Part shown: piece after piece, positions 20,370 through 33,348 of the stretch
Layout of the letters: every line of letters starts with the position of its first letter
How positions within the stretch are numbered: the first letter of the stretch is position 1
Source: Rhabdophis nuchalis
Taxonomy: Eukaryota; Chordata; Lepidosauria; Squamata; Natricidae
Direction: 5' to 3'
Assembly: GCA_039707465.1 (NCBI GenBank)
Contig: CM077643.1
Span: forward strand, 248,563,919 to 248,627,918
Length of the DNA stretch: 64,000 bases
The notes under the pieces: model-generated
Database searches by the model: none
The model's input: the letters and a program-made list of their open reading frames with translations, nothing else
What the model was told of the DNA's origin: nothing
Program-made: the position numbers and the translations under genes

Positions 20370-21290
20370 GCCAAGGCTTAAAGCTTTTCTCCAAAGCATC
20401 TGAAGGCAGGATATGAATAGATGGAAACTTATCAAAGACAACTCCAATCTAGAACTAAGGAGAAATTACCCGACAGTGATAGCAATTAATCAGTGGAACG
20501 ACTTGCCTCTGGAAATTGTTGATGGAGGTTTTCAAAAAAAGATTGTTAAGTAGAGACAATATTTGTCTGGAATGGTATAGAGCAGTGATGGCGAACCTTT
20601 TTTTGCCTTGGGTGCCAAAAGCACATGTGCGCTTGCTTGCCCACCCCCAGAATTGAATGCCCACTCGTACCGTGACCCCTATGCATGTGCACATGACCCC
20701 TCCTCCTTCCCTGCGCATGTACGCACAGCTTTCTGGGAGCCTGGGGTGGGCGAAAATGGCTACCCCTGCCCCCTGAGAGGCCCTCTGGAGACTGGAAACG
20801 GCCCATTTTTTGGATTCCGTTGGGCCCGGTAGGTCCATTTTCATCCTCCCCAGACTCCAGAGGCTTTGTAGGCGCCGGGGGAGGGCATAAAGTGGCCCAA
20901 CATGCAAACCAGAAATTCGGGAATGGACTTCTGGGTTGTCTGTTCGACTGTTTTTCTCCCTCTGGTGGCTTCAGGAGGCTTTTCTGAAGCCCCCGGAAGG
21001 CAAAAAACAGCCCAATGTGCAAATCAGAAGTTCATTCCCAAAATTCCACTTTGAGCGTTGGGCAGTTTTTTGCCCTCTAGAGGGAAAAAATGGGAAGCCT
21101 CCGGAGGGTGAAAAATGGCTGAAAATCAAGGCTGAAAACCATCTGGCCAGCACATGCATACACACTGGAACTGACAGGGCAATGCCCTCAGAAATGGTTC
21201 CGTGCTATAGGTTCACCAACATGGGTATAGAGTCTTCTACCTGAGCAGGGAGTTGGACTAGAAAGTCTCCATTCTGTTATTCTGTTAGGG
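20370..21290 (+). mobile_element. CR1 LINE 3' end split by a hAT element
   Basis: The CR1 part before the break (20370-20582) contains TTCTCCAAAGCATCTGAAGG, AACTAAGGAGAAATTACCC, GTGGAACGACTTGCCTCTGG and TTTGTCTGGAATGGTATAGA. It resumes at 21225 with GTATAGAGTCTTCTACCTGA and GGGAGTTGGACTAGAAAGTC, ending TTCTGTTATTCTGTTA. Joined, it is an ordinary 5'-truncated CR1. Confidence 0.88.
20575..21232. mobile_element. hAT MITE (642 bp) inside CR1, TSD GTATAGAG
   Basis: Element 20583-21224 starts CAGTGATGGCGAACCTTTTT and ends TATAGGTTCACCAACATGG, a diverged inverse of the start. Perfect duplications GTATAGAG are at 20575-20582 and 21225-21232, and the duplicated bases are CR1 sequence. The GC-rich interior contains repeated inverted modules (CCCTCTGGTGGCTTCAGGAG; GAAGCCTCCGGAGGGTG). 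It is the largest member of its family here and has no transposase. Confidence 0.92.
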
Positions 21291-22744
21291 AAAGACCCAC
21301 TTTGCATATCCAGAGAACAGATTTACACTGACTGTTTCACCCAGCTGGGCTGCCTGCAAGCTTTAAGAAGCCCAGAGGAGCAGAGGGCATGGGTGATGTG
21401 AGGAGACCAGACAAGGCCTCTTCTGCTTCCTGTCTAGGGCCTCTTTGCAGGCATTCCTGTCTGCCCTGCTGGAAGGCTGAGCTCAGAAGAGAGTTCTGCT
21501 TCTCTGTCAAAGCGGAGACTCCAGAAGTACTTAGCCTATACATCCTTCAAGATAGTTTGTCTTAGTTGAACTATCAATTTGGCCAGACAGCATGAAGAGG
21601 ACGATTCAGACTAGGGTCATTTCTTGAACTCTTCATGAGCCCAGGCAATGGCCCAGGCAGAGGCCCAGGCAAAGGAATAGCTCTGCCTTCTGCCTGAGTG
21701 CAGATGACATCTGGGGCAGGACACATGCAGCTTTGGTCCAGCATTTGGGGAATGTTGACTTCCAGCTGTTTACTCTCCTCCATAGATTAATAACGTGGTA
21801 ATGAAATGCTGTTGAAGTGGAAATGAGGGGAGGGGGAGGAACTGGGAGGCATTGTTAAAAGTTTGATGAGTGTTCATTCAAAGATGGAGAGCAAGCATTT
21901 ACAGTGAGTGGTTGTGAACATTCTTCCATAGGAGATATACATATACAACTGGGAACCATTGATTCTCATGTCTGACAAATACAGAAAAGCAGTCAACATT
22001 ATCTACAGGCACTGAAGTTAATACATTTTCCACCAAAAGTGCATTGTGGTGGTGTCAAATGTCTTCTCAAACTTGTGTTTGCAAATTAATGTGGGAAGGG
22101 TAGTACAGTAACAGAGAGTTCAAATCTAAGACCGCTGAACTGAGCTAGAGAGAAAAAATGCCTAACAGTAAACCAGGAGAGCCAAATGACTAAGGCTGTG
22201 TGGTGAACAGCCAGCCAGCATCCTTTCAGCAACTTCTACTTCTTTCTGCAATTGCCTCTTATCCATTTTCTTTCAGAAGGATTATTTCCCTATCTACAGC
22301 TTTTCCACAATGCGGCTTTAAGCTACTGACTCTTGGGCCTAAAACCTTTTGGAAATGAAACTTGCCTGAGAAACCACTTCCCAGATTTCAACTCCTTTGT
22401 CTACTTTGGCCATGGTGAAAGCCCAGTCTTCTGTCCAGATGGTGTTTATCGTGGCCTCTGATTGGTAGATTTTCCTTTTTATGTCCTCCACCTAGCCATG
22501 CCAGGAAAGCAAGCATCAGTGGGTGAGTTTTGGAGGACACCTGTTTTCCACTGACAGGCTACATATGAGATCCCCTTCCTTGTCTCCCCTTTGGTACTTT
22601 CCTATCTGCTGATGCAGTGGTTAAAAACAGAAGAAAACAGTGTTTTTCCAGTGTCTTGGACTGCGAGGAGCAACTGGAAGAAATATTTCCGCCTAGTTTT
22701 CAAAGAGAAGAAAGATCTGCTTTTCACTCTTTCATCAATGAACT
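21291..22744. other. Unique non-coding DNA
   Basis: No gene or repeat recognised. A short GGCCCAGGCA tandem lies near 21645-21675. Confidence 0.5.
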
Positions 22745-22746
22745 TG

Positions 22747-22817
22747 TAAAAAAAAAAAAAAAGAAGGAAGGCAAGGGAAGAGGAAAAGAAAAAAAAAGAA
22801 AAGAAAAAGAAAAAAGA
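22747..22817 (+). repeat. Polypurine A/G tract
   Basis: About 70 bp of A-rich purine sequence (AAAAAGAAGGAAGGCAAGGG-like), low complexity. Confidence 0.85.
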
Positions 22818-23383
22818 ACCCAATTTACCACCCACCCACCCCTTATTTGAGTTGGCAGGAGAAACTGGCAGAATTTTTGTTAATTCCACCTGGTTGACAA
22901 GACAAGACAAGAGGCTCCACATTGTTTCAGTTATTAAGGAATGTCCCTGGAATCAACAAAAAACAAGGCTCTTGTCACAAGCTAAAATGGATGGGAATTG
23001 GGGGAAGGAGAATGTGGCCACAGGCAAATGCGCATCCCATCCTACATGCTTTTATTGGAATTAAGATAGGGAAAATCTTCAGAGCTTTGCCGGATTTAAA
23101 TCCCCCCCACCCCCAAGTCCAAAGCTCTTGTCTGAAAAGAGAGGGCTTGGAATGGAGAAGTCAGTAACATTCCCTCTCAGGGATGGACTAGGGGATAAAT
23201 TTCTGGATTTTTTTTAAATATTTGCAAGCCTCAGAACATGCCAGATCTAGCCCATTTTCGAATGCAAACTTTATTTGGTGGATTTCTCCACTCCAACCCC
23301 AATTTTGTTCCAGTTCTTTTCAGCTTCCAGAGAGTTAAACCAGCTGATGGACTGAGAGACATGTAAGATCTCAATCCATGACA
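22818..23383. other. Unique non-coding DNA
   Basis: Nothing recognised. Confidence 0.5.
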
Positions 23384-23788
23384 TTCTGTTGCAGTGATAG
23401 CTAACCTTTTTGTCCTCGCGTGCCCAAATTGTGTGTGTGCCCACACTCACAATGCAATGCCCACTGCACATGCGTGCATGCGACCCCCCTCCTGCGCCCC
23501 ATTTTTGGCCTAGCAGACCTCCCTGAAGTCTCCTGGAACCAAAAATGGGGCACAGGGGGGGGGCATCACACACTCCTGCACTACCCCTGCATGTGTGCAC
23601 AACCCCCTCCCCCGTACTGCACACACATCTCCTGTATGTGCAGTAGAGACCTGAAAATCAGCTGGCTGGTGGGAGGTGCGTGCGTATGCGTGGTGGAACT
23701 GAGCTGAGCGACGGCTCTTGTGCCCCAGAAAGGCTCTGCGTGCCACCTGGGGCACACGTGCCATAGGTTTGCCATCCCGGTTCTATTG
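23384..23788. mobile_element. hAT MITE, TSD TTCTGTTG/TTCTATTG
   Basis: Element 23392-23780 begins CAGTGATAGCTAACCTTTTT and ends CCATAGGTTTGCCATCCCGG, a member of the CAGTGATGGCGAACC family. Flanks TTCTGTTG (23384-23391) and TTCTATTG (23781-23788) match 7 of 8. The interior is rich in alternating TGCATGCG-like sequence. Confidence 0.87.
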
Positions 23789-23813
23789 CGTTGCTTTGTA
23801 TTAATTACAGGTA

Positions 23814-23997
23814 TTCTAATGCAGTGGCCCCCAATCTTTTGGGTGTCAGGGACCTGTTCCATGGAGAGGGTTTTTCTGCCGACTTGAGGGGGTGTGGTTT
23901 CGTGTGCTGCCTGCATCTCACACATGCACGGATAGGGCTTGCTTGTTTGCATGGCCAGTTTCTGGTTTCGCAGCCCAGGAATTGGAGACTCCTAATG
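23814..23997. mobile_element. Second hAT MITE, TSD TTCTAATG/TCCTAATG
   Basis: Element 23822-23989 starts CAGTGGCCCCCAATCTTTTG and ends CAGCCCAGGAATTGGAGAC, a different hAT family ('cagtggttcccaacc' type). The flanks match 7 of 8. It lies only ~35 bp from the previous hAT element. Confidence 0.78.
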
Positions 23998-26900
23998 AAT
24001 ACAAATACAGTAGAACTGGTTGCTGTATTTGCATACTCCCCAGAGTTTATCCTTTTCATTTTGGTTTGGCCTTTCTTAAACAAAAATGATTGGTAACCAA
24101 CAGCCCTCCTCAGTGATGCTGTATTAATACTCCCATCGTCATTTACTATCAGCTTCGGTGGTAACGGCATAAGGGATTTGAAGTTCCAAAAACATCTGGA
24201 GGGAAACCCATTGCCCATCCCTGCCATTTCGAACATCCAGGTCTGAAAACATTTCCATCTGGAAATGTCCATATGTTTATACAATTGCAACTTCCTTACA
24301 AATCTCTATTAAATCTTTATAAACAATTCAAACAGAATGGATAATTTGGGTTTATTGCATACATTTTACAAAAAAATAATAATCAAGAAAACATACCCTA
24401 TTTTCTACAAATGTACATTCTTTTTGTCTCTTTTCTGAAATGAATTTTACTGTACCCTAAGATGAAAATTTCATATTTTATTTACCCATTCATTTTAAAA
24501 GATATTGTTTCCATACAGTATTTTTTGGGACAACCAGCATAACCATTCTGTTAGCTCTTTGGTTTTGTTTTGGATTGAAATCTAATTTCATGGAATCAAG
24601 AAGGAACATTTTATCTTGAATGTGAAGATAATGTGAAGATTATAATACATTCTGGCTAAAAGACATCTCTAGTAATGATTGTGTGGTTAACATTCTAGAG
24701 GAATTTCATATAAAATTTCTAAAAAAGAATCTGCAGTAATAGTGTCAGAAATAAGTTTAACTAAATGGCCGTTTGAGTCTAACTATATTCTTTGTTTTCT
24801 CAGAATATGCCAGGATTTTTCCAGGGCAAGTTTTTTAAGAAAAGTATCATCTGCAAGAGGAAGAAAGAGGAATGATTCATTTTTCACCTGGCTAGTTGCA
24901 TTTTAGAAATGGCAGATATATTACTTGATAACTCATTGCGGATTGACTCAACTTGCAGGAGCGTACAGCTGAACGTGTCTTATTTGCCAGCATTGAAACA
25001 TGTAGTGGATGAAGTGATGTCATGGCTAAGTTGTTCCACATTTGTATGCACAACATTCTGCCCCTGGCTTCCACTGTCTGCTTCCAGAAGAAAGAAGACA
25101 GTGAGAAGAAAAGCACACTTTGGTAACATCTTCCTTACTTCTAGTATATGAACAGTCAAAGGGCTGTGCCCACTTTCTGATTAAGAGGCAAAAAGGAATT
25201 TTGGAGCAGCAGGAGCTACCAATTAAGCAGTTGCTTGCAGGTCATCCATCAAAACAGTTGGGTGCTGTTTCAGGATTGCACAGCTACTGTTGCACCAACC
25301 CAGGAAAAGACTTATGTCATTTCAAGAGCTGCAGCATTTGTGCCCTAACTGCTCTTTTTGGCCTTAATTCTAAAGTGCACCACCCTCAATGTGAACGCAC
25401 CACGTGAATAAATGTAATAATTTGCTCAAATATAGCTGTGCGACAATGTGCTCATCATGGTAATGGATCTTGCATGTAAGAGATTTGTACCCATTCCTCT
25501 GCTCCAGGTATAAAGGGAAACCAAGCTCGGTATTTTGCAAGGCCCAGATCTTTTGTGGAGCTAATTAATTCCATTTTGCATGCTCTCTTTTAAGATCAAA
25601 TGCAGGGATGTCTGGTAATGTGCTATTTTTAAATGACTCTATTTATGAAGTGGAAGGGGTTTCAACCACAAAGTTGCAGCCCCACCATCTTGATTTCCCC
25701 CCTCCTGGTGTATACCCTGCAGCTTACAGTAATTGAGTTGATACTTTCAAGAATATACTTCAGGAGTTGTATTTACGGCGGGAGAAGCATAGTTTTGTTG
25801 GTGAATAAACCTAACACTTCTGATGGTTTGTCAAGTTGGACACTGTTCGTCTTGTCATAGTATGCAAGGAGCAGATGTTACGAACTTTCAGCAGCAACCA
25901 TGACAATTCCACCTCCCCTTTTAAGTCAAGTGGAATTTTTGAAGCATAACTAATTGAGAACTCAATAGTCAATGAGCCATCGTAAACAGAATCACCGTAA
26001 GGATTTTGATAGGTCATTTATATGTGGCAAAACCTGGTATGCAGAGTGAATTCCAGTGAATTATCTGGAAGTAACCTGAACAGCCTTAGGTCAAACTTTT
26101 GTAAGGACCATGTGCCTGATTTGTCCAGCAGCTTCCTTGCTGTAGTAGGTGGCATATTAGGCCCAGTCTTGCAATTGCTACTCATAATATCTGAATCAAT
26201 TGGGAGTTTCACCAATGAGAACCATTTCAACAGCTTCAATTTCAAAATATTCTAAAACCATCCATTCAGTTAGTCTTCACCATTTGAAAAGGGAAGAGTT
26301 AAACATTCAATCATTTTGAGAACTTAAGTCTTTTAAGCCAATTTATAGTTTTCCTTCCAAGCTTGCATTCCTTTGATGAGCAACTGAAAACCTGAAGTAG
26401 ATGCTCAGTGACTCTTTGGAAGATGGAACAGATGAACAGAGTAGAATAGTCTTGGGTTATTTGAAGTATACCTTCTTTAGGCCTTGCGATGAGGAATTTA
26501 TGGAGCTGGAAACGTGTAGGATCTAAAGGTGGATCATTTTCAATTGCCAAGTAACTAAACCAATCACCTTGAATATTCTGACAAGACAGGTATACTTTGG
26601 GGGTGGGTGGGATGGGAGGATATATGTTTGATTAGGTGCACAACATTAGTTTGGGTGTGGCGATGTAATTATTCTTAAGCAAAACATTCTAGGCAATATT
26701 CCTCTACCTGGAATTAAGAATAGCAGAAGTCTATAACACAAGACAAATTTGGGCAAACCTATAACTTTTTACACATTGCTGCTTGTACAGTCTAATGCTG
26801 TGGACATGCATTGCCCATCATGCTCTAGGATTCCTTTTTCTACAGTCTGTTCACACTTTAGCCTCTTCTGGCTATGTGTTTGTGGAAGGCAGCCAACGAC

Positions 26901-28087
26901 AAGCTGAGTTAGATATATATGCCAGTCAGGCCAGCAAATAAGTAAATACATTTATCTTTATAATAATTGCAGGACAGATTGTGGTAACCTTTAAAAATAT
27001 TGCTAGACGGCGCTTAATTTGACATGCAGTAGCTTCTGTTTCTATTGATATTGGGGAATATTGAATGGGGAGGGGAATCCAAACTGAAGCGACACCTGGT
27101 TTTTCAGAGGAAGTTACGTACTCTCAGATCAGTATATTTACCTATGAAGTTCATTATAGCTTGTTCTCATGGGCCTCAGCATTATGGGCTCTCAGGTAGC
27201 CTTTCAATTCCCTTTCTTCTTTTTATATTTTTTGCACTTATCTTTTGATAAACTGGAGAAAGCAGAAACTGAGCTTGAGAGCATCTCTGTGTAACTCTTG
27301 TGTAATACCATTGAATTACAGTCCAGTCCTCTTCCTTACAACAAAGAACATCTTTATTTTCCTGGCATACAGTATATGGAATTCTAAAGCCTTGTTATCA
27401 ACATGCAAATCACATTGCTTCTCTGCTAGGCACAGACACTCACAAAATGCCATCTTTTCAGATGGCAGTCTTATAAGATTATCCCTCCCCCTTCCTCCAG
27501 CTTTCAAAGATGCTCTCCACCATCCTAGCCTTTATTTCCTGACGGGTGCCAGAGAAGGTGTTTGTCTGCATATTAGTGCCTGCAGATAATGGAGATCCAG
27601 GTCATATCTAGAACATCAGCCCTGCGCTAGTTCAAATTCATTTACTAGATTGCCTAAACATATCCGTAAGCTGATACCTGGCATTACTATCCCTGAATTT
27701 AAAAAAAGATAATGTATTGTGCTATTATGAGAACTTGTCATTATAAAACTGTTTTGGTTGTGTGCATGGGGTGCTTGGAATACTTGAAGGTTGCTAGATT
27801 TTTATATTGCAATTACTTTTGATAAAAGAGGCAAGCCTTGATTGCTCACACTATTGGGAAAACATGAGAAAGACTGATGTCCAAAAGCCTGACAAAACAA
27901 TTTTAGCATGCAGCTAGAATGCAGAAGTTTAGTTTTGAGTAATGCGTTCACAAATGCAAGAAGTCTTATTTCTTTCATTGCAAAATAAAATATCCCAACT
28001 TTCAGCTCCAATCTCTTAGTTTCTCTTAGTTTAGTTTGAGTTAGTTAGTTTGAACTACATGCCTTTTTAAAATTTAATCCAAGAAAA
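23998..28087. other. Long repeat-poor unique region
   Basis: About 4 kb with no transposon I can name and no convincing exon. It is A/T-rich, and the open frames are short with random-looking translations. It could hold conserved non-coding sequence or an intron of a large gene; sequence alone does not decide. Confidence 0.5.
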
Positions 28088-28120
28088 GAGAGATAGAGAC
28101 AGAGAGAGAGAGAGAGAAGA
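28088..28120 (+). repeat. GA dinucleotide repeat
   Basis: A short AGAGAG run with GATA and GACA interruptions. Confidence 0.85.
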
Positions 28121-28699
28121 AAGCAAATGAGAACAAAACAAGGCAAAACCAAAACAAACTATTTGGATAAAATTATTCCTAAAACATTTAATAGAACAAA
28201 TAAAATTCTTCAGAAACTTCCAGCATATTGTTCCAAGAATACATTTTGGAAACTGGATAGAGATTAAAAAGCTAACTCCGCAACTAAAAATGTTATCATA
28301 TGCCTCCCATATGCTCTTGCGTTTTAAACACTCAGTTTTTACTGCAATACCAAATAATCTTTTCCAAGGACTACAAAATGGCCTTAAATAATTTTATTTT
28401 TCTTGGGCACCAAAGAGAATTGACAGGCTTAACATGCATAGGAAATATGCTTTCAAAAGTATGCCGTTTGGTAAATATATCATTATGATAATAATGAACA
28501 CATTTTATGAAGAACAAATTAGATAGCATATGATTCATCTTGCTGCTGTAATGGAATAATACTGAAAACTATGACAAGTCTTTATTCAGCCAATCGTAAA
28601 AATCATGCAGCTCAATGTTCCATATTTCAGAGGATCAATATATGGGAAAGCTTTAGGTTATTGTATTCTGTCATTTCATATGTTACATCACTAGAAAGT
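28121..28699. other. Unique non-coding DNA
   Basis: Nothing recognised. Confidence 0.5.
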
Positions 28700-29285
28700 A
28701 GAAGCAAATCAAAACATTGAGTGCGAACACTGGTGGAGCATCCACGAAGGCCTTGGAAAATATGATGATATACATCCATCGAATTCAAAGAGGACCTTGA
28801 CATCTAACAGGTTGTGGACGGTTCACAATGTGTCCACAGGTGGCTGGTAAGGCCTATAAGGGCACAAAATGTTCTGCCTCATGTCGGGTAGACATGTGTG
28901 GGCACCATTGTTTCAGCATTTGAAGCTCTGGCTTTGCAGAGTGCTCGATTCTCTTGTGCTACGGTTGTTCTTCTGTCCTCAGATGTCTTGCAGCCTTGGT
29001 GGTTCAGCATGCGCCATGTTGATCAATCTTGTGCCAGGGTTTCCCAGGAGGAGGTATCATATCCAGGGACTTGAAGGAGGCATTCAACGTGTCTTTGTAT
29101 CGCTTCCTTTGTCTCCCATGCATTTGCTTTCCTTGAGACAGTTCACCATAGAGCAGCTGTTTAGGGATGTGATGGTTTGGAATCCTTGCAACATGGCCTG
29201 CCCAGCGTGTCTGGGCTTTCATCAGCAGGATGTGAACTGATGGCAGGCCTGTTTTGGAAAGGACTTCTGTGTCTGGCACCTTGTC
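28700..29285 (-). pseudogene. Non-LTR retrotransposon C-terminal fragment (minus)
   Basis: A 91-codon open segment at 29004-29279 reads TGLPSVHILLMKAQTRWAGH, VARIPNHHIPKQLLYGELSQ and a GK..HGRQRKRYKDTLNASFK motif. It is the well-known C-terminal module of vertebrate non-LTR retrotransposon ORFs (RWAGHV.RMPD.R.PKQL.YGEL). Sequence to its left continues the element with stops and frameshifts. The clade cannot be fixed from this fragment. Confidence 0.75.
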
Positions 29286-29331
29286 CTGCCACTGGATCCT
29301 CAGTATTCTACGGATGCATTAAATATTCAAA

Positions 29332-29447
29332 ATATTCAAATATTCACCGCCCCGAGTCTCCCCCCCCCCCCGGGAGAGGGGGCGGTCTAGAAATCTAATA
29401 AAATAAAATAAAATAAAATAAATAATAAATAAAATATATTCAAATAT
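29332..29447 (+). mobile_element. Very short L2 3'-tail insertion, TSD ATATTCAAATAT
   Basis: Only ~92 bp (29344-29435) of L2 3' end: TCACCGCCCCGAGTCTCCC, GGGAGAGGGGGCGGTCTAGA, then AATAAAATAAAATAAAATAA. The 12-bp repeats ATATTCAAATAT at 29332-29343 and 29436-29447 flank it, although the target is itself low-complexity. Confidence 0.78.
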
Positions 29448-32400
29448 ATTCAAATACTGTAATGATCTGTCATTCCTGCAAACATCAGAACTGCGCAAGC
29501 CATGGTACTCCCTCTGATGCGCTATTGAAGTGAACGTTGGTCTTTAGAAAAAGCAGGATAGAAAGCGTATTGATATTTTTGAAGTTTGGTGTTGGGAGAA
29601 GACTCCTGAAAATTCATGGGTAACTAAGAAAGCAAATCAATGGATCATCAAACAAATCAACTCAGAGTTGAGGCACAAATGACCAGGCTAAAATGATCAC
29701 GTTTTGAACATATGATATCAAGACCTACCTCCCTGAAAAAAGGCTCTTAGGAAAAGTGGAAGAAAACAAAAGAAGAAAATAACTAGCAACAAGGTGGACA
29801 GACTCAGTTACAGTGGTGATTGGCTGCATCATTGGGAGACATGAAGGAACAGATTAGGGTTACATTGTCGTGAAAAATCTAGCTGTGTGGTTTCTGTGAG
29901 TCAAAAACAAGTTGATGGCACATAATCAGTCAATAATCTCCTAATCTAAAGGCAGTAACCTAAATATATCTATTTGAACATGCAAACTTTAGGCCACATG
30001 TGGGAATGATGAGCAAATGCACAAAGAGAGAATTAAATGGAGCAGGATCCTGAATAGACTTATGTACCTGAATCCCCTTTAATTTTGCACATAGAAAGCT
30101 ATTTCCATTTGAAGATTTCCTTTGTTTAATTCTGAGGATGCTCAATGGAAGTATGCCTAACCGATTTCCATGGGACTTTCTCCTTCCAATGGATATTTAA
30201 TCACTGTTCCAACAAAGGGGAAAATAAGGACAAGTTTAAAAACTTCTTTCCAAGTTTATATGTATGAATAGGGCGAAATTAATTATTAGTGACATGAGAC
30301 AGAGTGGAAGCATGGGAGAGAGAATTTTATTGGTTAGAATTAATCATCTTTTTTGTTTATCCCACAATTTATTCTGAATCATATATTTATTATTTCTGAG
30401 TATCTGAGGCACAAAAATATTTTATTCCTCCAATGGACTATGAAAAAGTTGTATGGTTTATTTCTTCTTTTGGATAATATTTGTCATTTGTTGAAAAAAA
30501 TAAGAGAGAAAAAATAATGACAGTCCTGCAACAAATATGTCTCTGAAGGAGGAAGAAATCTTCTGAAGTAAGTTGGGTGTTTGGTTTTAGGCCTCCAATG
30601 AAAGCTCATTTCCTTTTTTATGTGGGTCATGGAAAATCGTAACAGATAGGGAATTTTTTATTTTGTCCCTGCAAAGGAGGAAAAACTACATAGGGATAGA
30701 GCTCTGGTGGAATAAATAGGCCCTAAAATCAATGCTGAGGCACCTTGTGCCTGCTGATCGCCCACTCAAGACTTTCACAGCTGTCTTTTGTCAGGAAATA
30801 AACATATCAGGCTGAATGTATTTGTGCTTGGGATAATGTGGCCTGGGATATGAAACACTAAAACTTTTTGAGTATTTAAACCTTTTCATAATCAAACACT
30901 AAAACCTTGAGTATTTAAACCTTTTCATAAAAATGATAAAACAGTGTTTTATAAGATACCAAAATATTCTAAGTGTGGATTGGTACATTGTATATCCCTC
31001 AGTTGGTGGGATTTGTTTGCATAAAATACCGATATGTTGGGCAATTTCAACTTTGCTTGCACTTGTAGGATGCTGGAAAAACTATGCCCACATAGATTGA
31101 TACTATTGTTACTATTAGCAGGAGATGCTGTAGATGATACAAATATGATGTATGATAGCCTCATCTTGTCCTAGGCTGCTGAGCTTCTGAAGGACCCCTA
31201 TGGGTGAAACAGGAGGTGTTTGTTTGTTTATACGTGTTAACAACCAGAAGAAATTGACAACACCTCTGCCAGTTTCTCTTTTCAGCCCCTGGGATAGATA
31301 GAATAATATAATGGTGGGATTTCCTTTTTACTGGTCCTCTGTTAGATAATAATAATAATCTTTATTGTCATTGTAAAAATTACAATGAAATTGGTTGCAA
31401 TAGATACAAAATATGAGGGGGCATCAACTTACTGGGGACCATACCAAGTTTCAAAATGGAAACATGACCTACTTCTCTCTTAATATAAAACATGTAAAAG
31501 TTTCAAATGATCCAAGCTATGACAGAACTGAAAATCAGTGTGTCCATCTACTGATCACCATGGCAGGTGGAGGATTGCAACTTGAAATGTAAAAGAAATA
31601 AGTGTGAAAAAAAGCATAATTAACAAACTAAATGCATGAAACAAATGTGTTGTGTGTCAGTTTTTCTCTCTCTGTCTCTCTGTGTATGTGTGTTTTAGGA
31701 TGTATATCATGCAGTGTCACTTGTTGAGATCAGTGGTTATAGGAATGAATGAATATATGATTATTTATGTAAATAAATAGATCTGAACGGAAGGTAGTTT
31801 GATCTTATAAAGTAGAGTTGATAAATACATGGAGGGAACTTGAGTGATATGAATAAGGGACTATAATAATAGATTAGAAAACATATGTTTTGATGCCAAA
31901 TTCATGCTCACTAATTGAACATGATACACGATAAAATAATTCTAAGTGAGATGAATGTAGGGGTGAGAATGAGAGAAGAGAGTACAAAAAAGAGTTACCA
32001 GTTCATCCAGAGATCTAAGAATGAATGGGAATGGGAATGCAACGATTGAAAATAAAACCGAAGTAAGGGAATGCTAAAATGAGCATTTTTGATATTTGTA
32101 TAGAAATTCTAGAGACAAATTGTAGGATACAAACAAATATTAAAGTGTTAGTGTTCAAGTCAAAACTGATGAGAAAGAAATCATAAAAGTTGTGAGAATA
32201 TGTGTATGCGGCATAACTGGAAAGGCTTATAAAATGACTTAACATGACTATGAAGACTACACCAGGGCTCCATGGTTAGAACAATGCTACTCTTGTTCCA
32301 CTATGAAAGGGAAAGGTAGTGAGAATGAATACAAAACTCTTGACGGGATTAATTTGCTAACAATGGCTGAAAGATAGAAGATCCTGATTGAAGCATTGAA

Positions 32401-32985
32401 GAAGTGAAAATGGAGCTGAGGAGATTTTGAAAAAGAAGATGAGAAGCTTAAAGAATAAAAGACAACGTATGGTTGTGGTAAAATAGAAGTACTTGCAATG
32501 TTATAAAGGTATGAAGTATAATGAAAGTGTTGGTGTAAACTAGTTTTACCTCTTTTTAAAAAAGAAACCCTGCCTTTAATTTCTTTGAATATTATTTCTG
32601 CTTCCTTTTCTGCTTTATATGACGTTGTATAATGTTGCTTATCCCAGATGTAGTGTATGTATTTAGATGACATAAAAATATTACTGTTTATAAAGGCTAT
32701 TAAATACTGAATATTCAAGTACTGTTGGGAGTTAAGTATAAAATACCAAAGCTAGGCTGTTTTTGCGATAACCTCACTCCTATACTATTTAATTCCAGGC
32801 AGGAAGAATTGCATCAGGAGAGAGCTAATCTTTTGGCTCCAGTGACGTACAGGTAACCACTTCTGATTTATATGTGGTTAGGACTAAAAATGTTTTCCTG
32901 ATATACATACCTTGAAATGAAGTTTATTTTTCAAGCACAAATAACTGCTCTTCATATACCCCTCCCATTTTATTTGCTACAGTAA
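29448..32985. other. Mostly unique DNA
   Basis: No gene recognised. A LINE 3'-end-like fragment at 31345-31400 (AATAATAATCTTTATTGTCA, ACAATGAAATTGGTTGCAA) is on the minus strand. A ~38-bp tandem duplication lies at 30853-30929 (TGAGTATTTAAACCTTTTCA twice). The rest is A/T-rich. Confidence 0.5.
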
Positions 32986-33348
32986 CCCTAGGACAGGGGT
33001 CAGCAATCTGTGGCTCTGAAGCCGCATGTGGCTCTTTCATCCCTCTGCTGCGGCTCCCTGTCGCCAGTCAGCATCACAATTTTGAGAGGAGCTTCCGGTT
33101 TGGTGGGGGGGGGGAGAACAGGGCCCGCCAGGAGGAGACTCTATGGGAAGGGGCGGGTTTTCCGGTCAACTCCACAATTGATAGGGCTTCCGGTTAGGAC
33201 AGGTAGAGGAAAAAGGATGCCGTGCTAGGAGGAGACTCTATGGTGGGGGAACCGGACTTCGTGTCGGCTCCAGAATTGAATGGAGGGCTTCCAGTTAGGG
33301 CCTTTGTGGCCCTTTGAGTGTTTAAGTTTGCCGACCCCTGCCCTTGGA
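32986..33348. mobile_element. hAT MITE, TSD CCCTAGGA/CCCTTGGA
   Basis: Element 32994-33340 (347 bp) starts CAGGGGTCAGCAATCTGTGG and ends AAGTTTGCCGACCCCTG. Flanks CCCTAGGA (32986-32993) and CCCTTGGA (33341-33348) match 7 of 8. The interior has two related GGAGGAGACTCTATGG segments (33131 and 33228), an internal duplication. No coding capacity. Confidence 0.9.

Noticed and set aside
20455..21022. 150-158 aa minus-strand ORFs
   Set aside because: They lie in the GC-rich interior of a hAT MITE and across its border with CR1; the peptides are Pro/Arg/Gly-rich artefacts.
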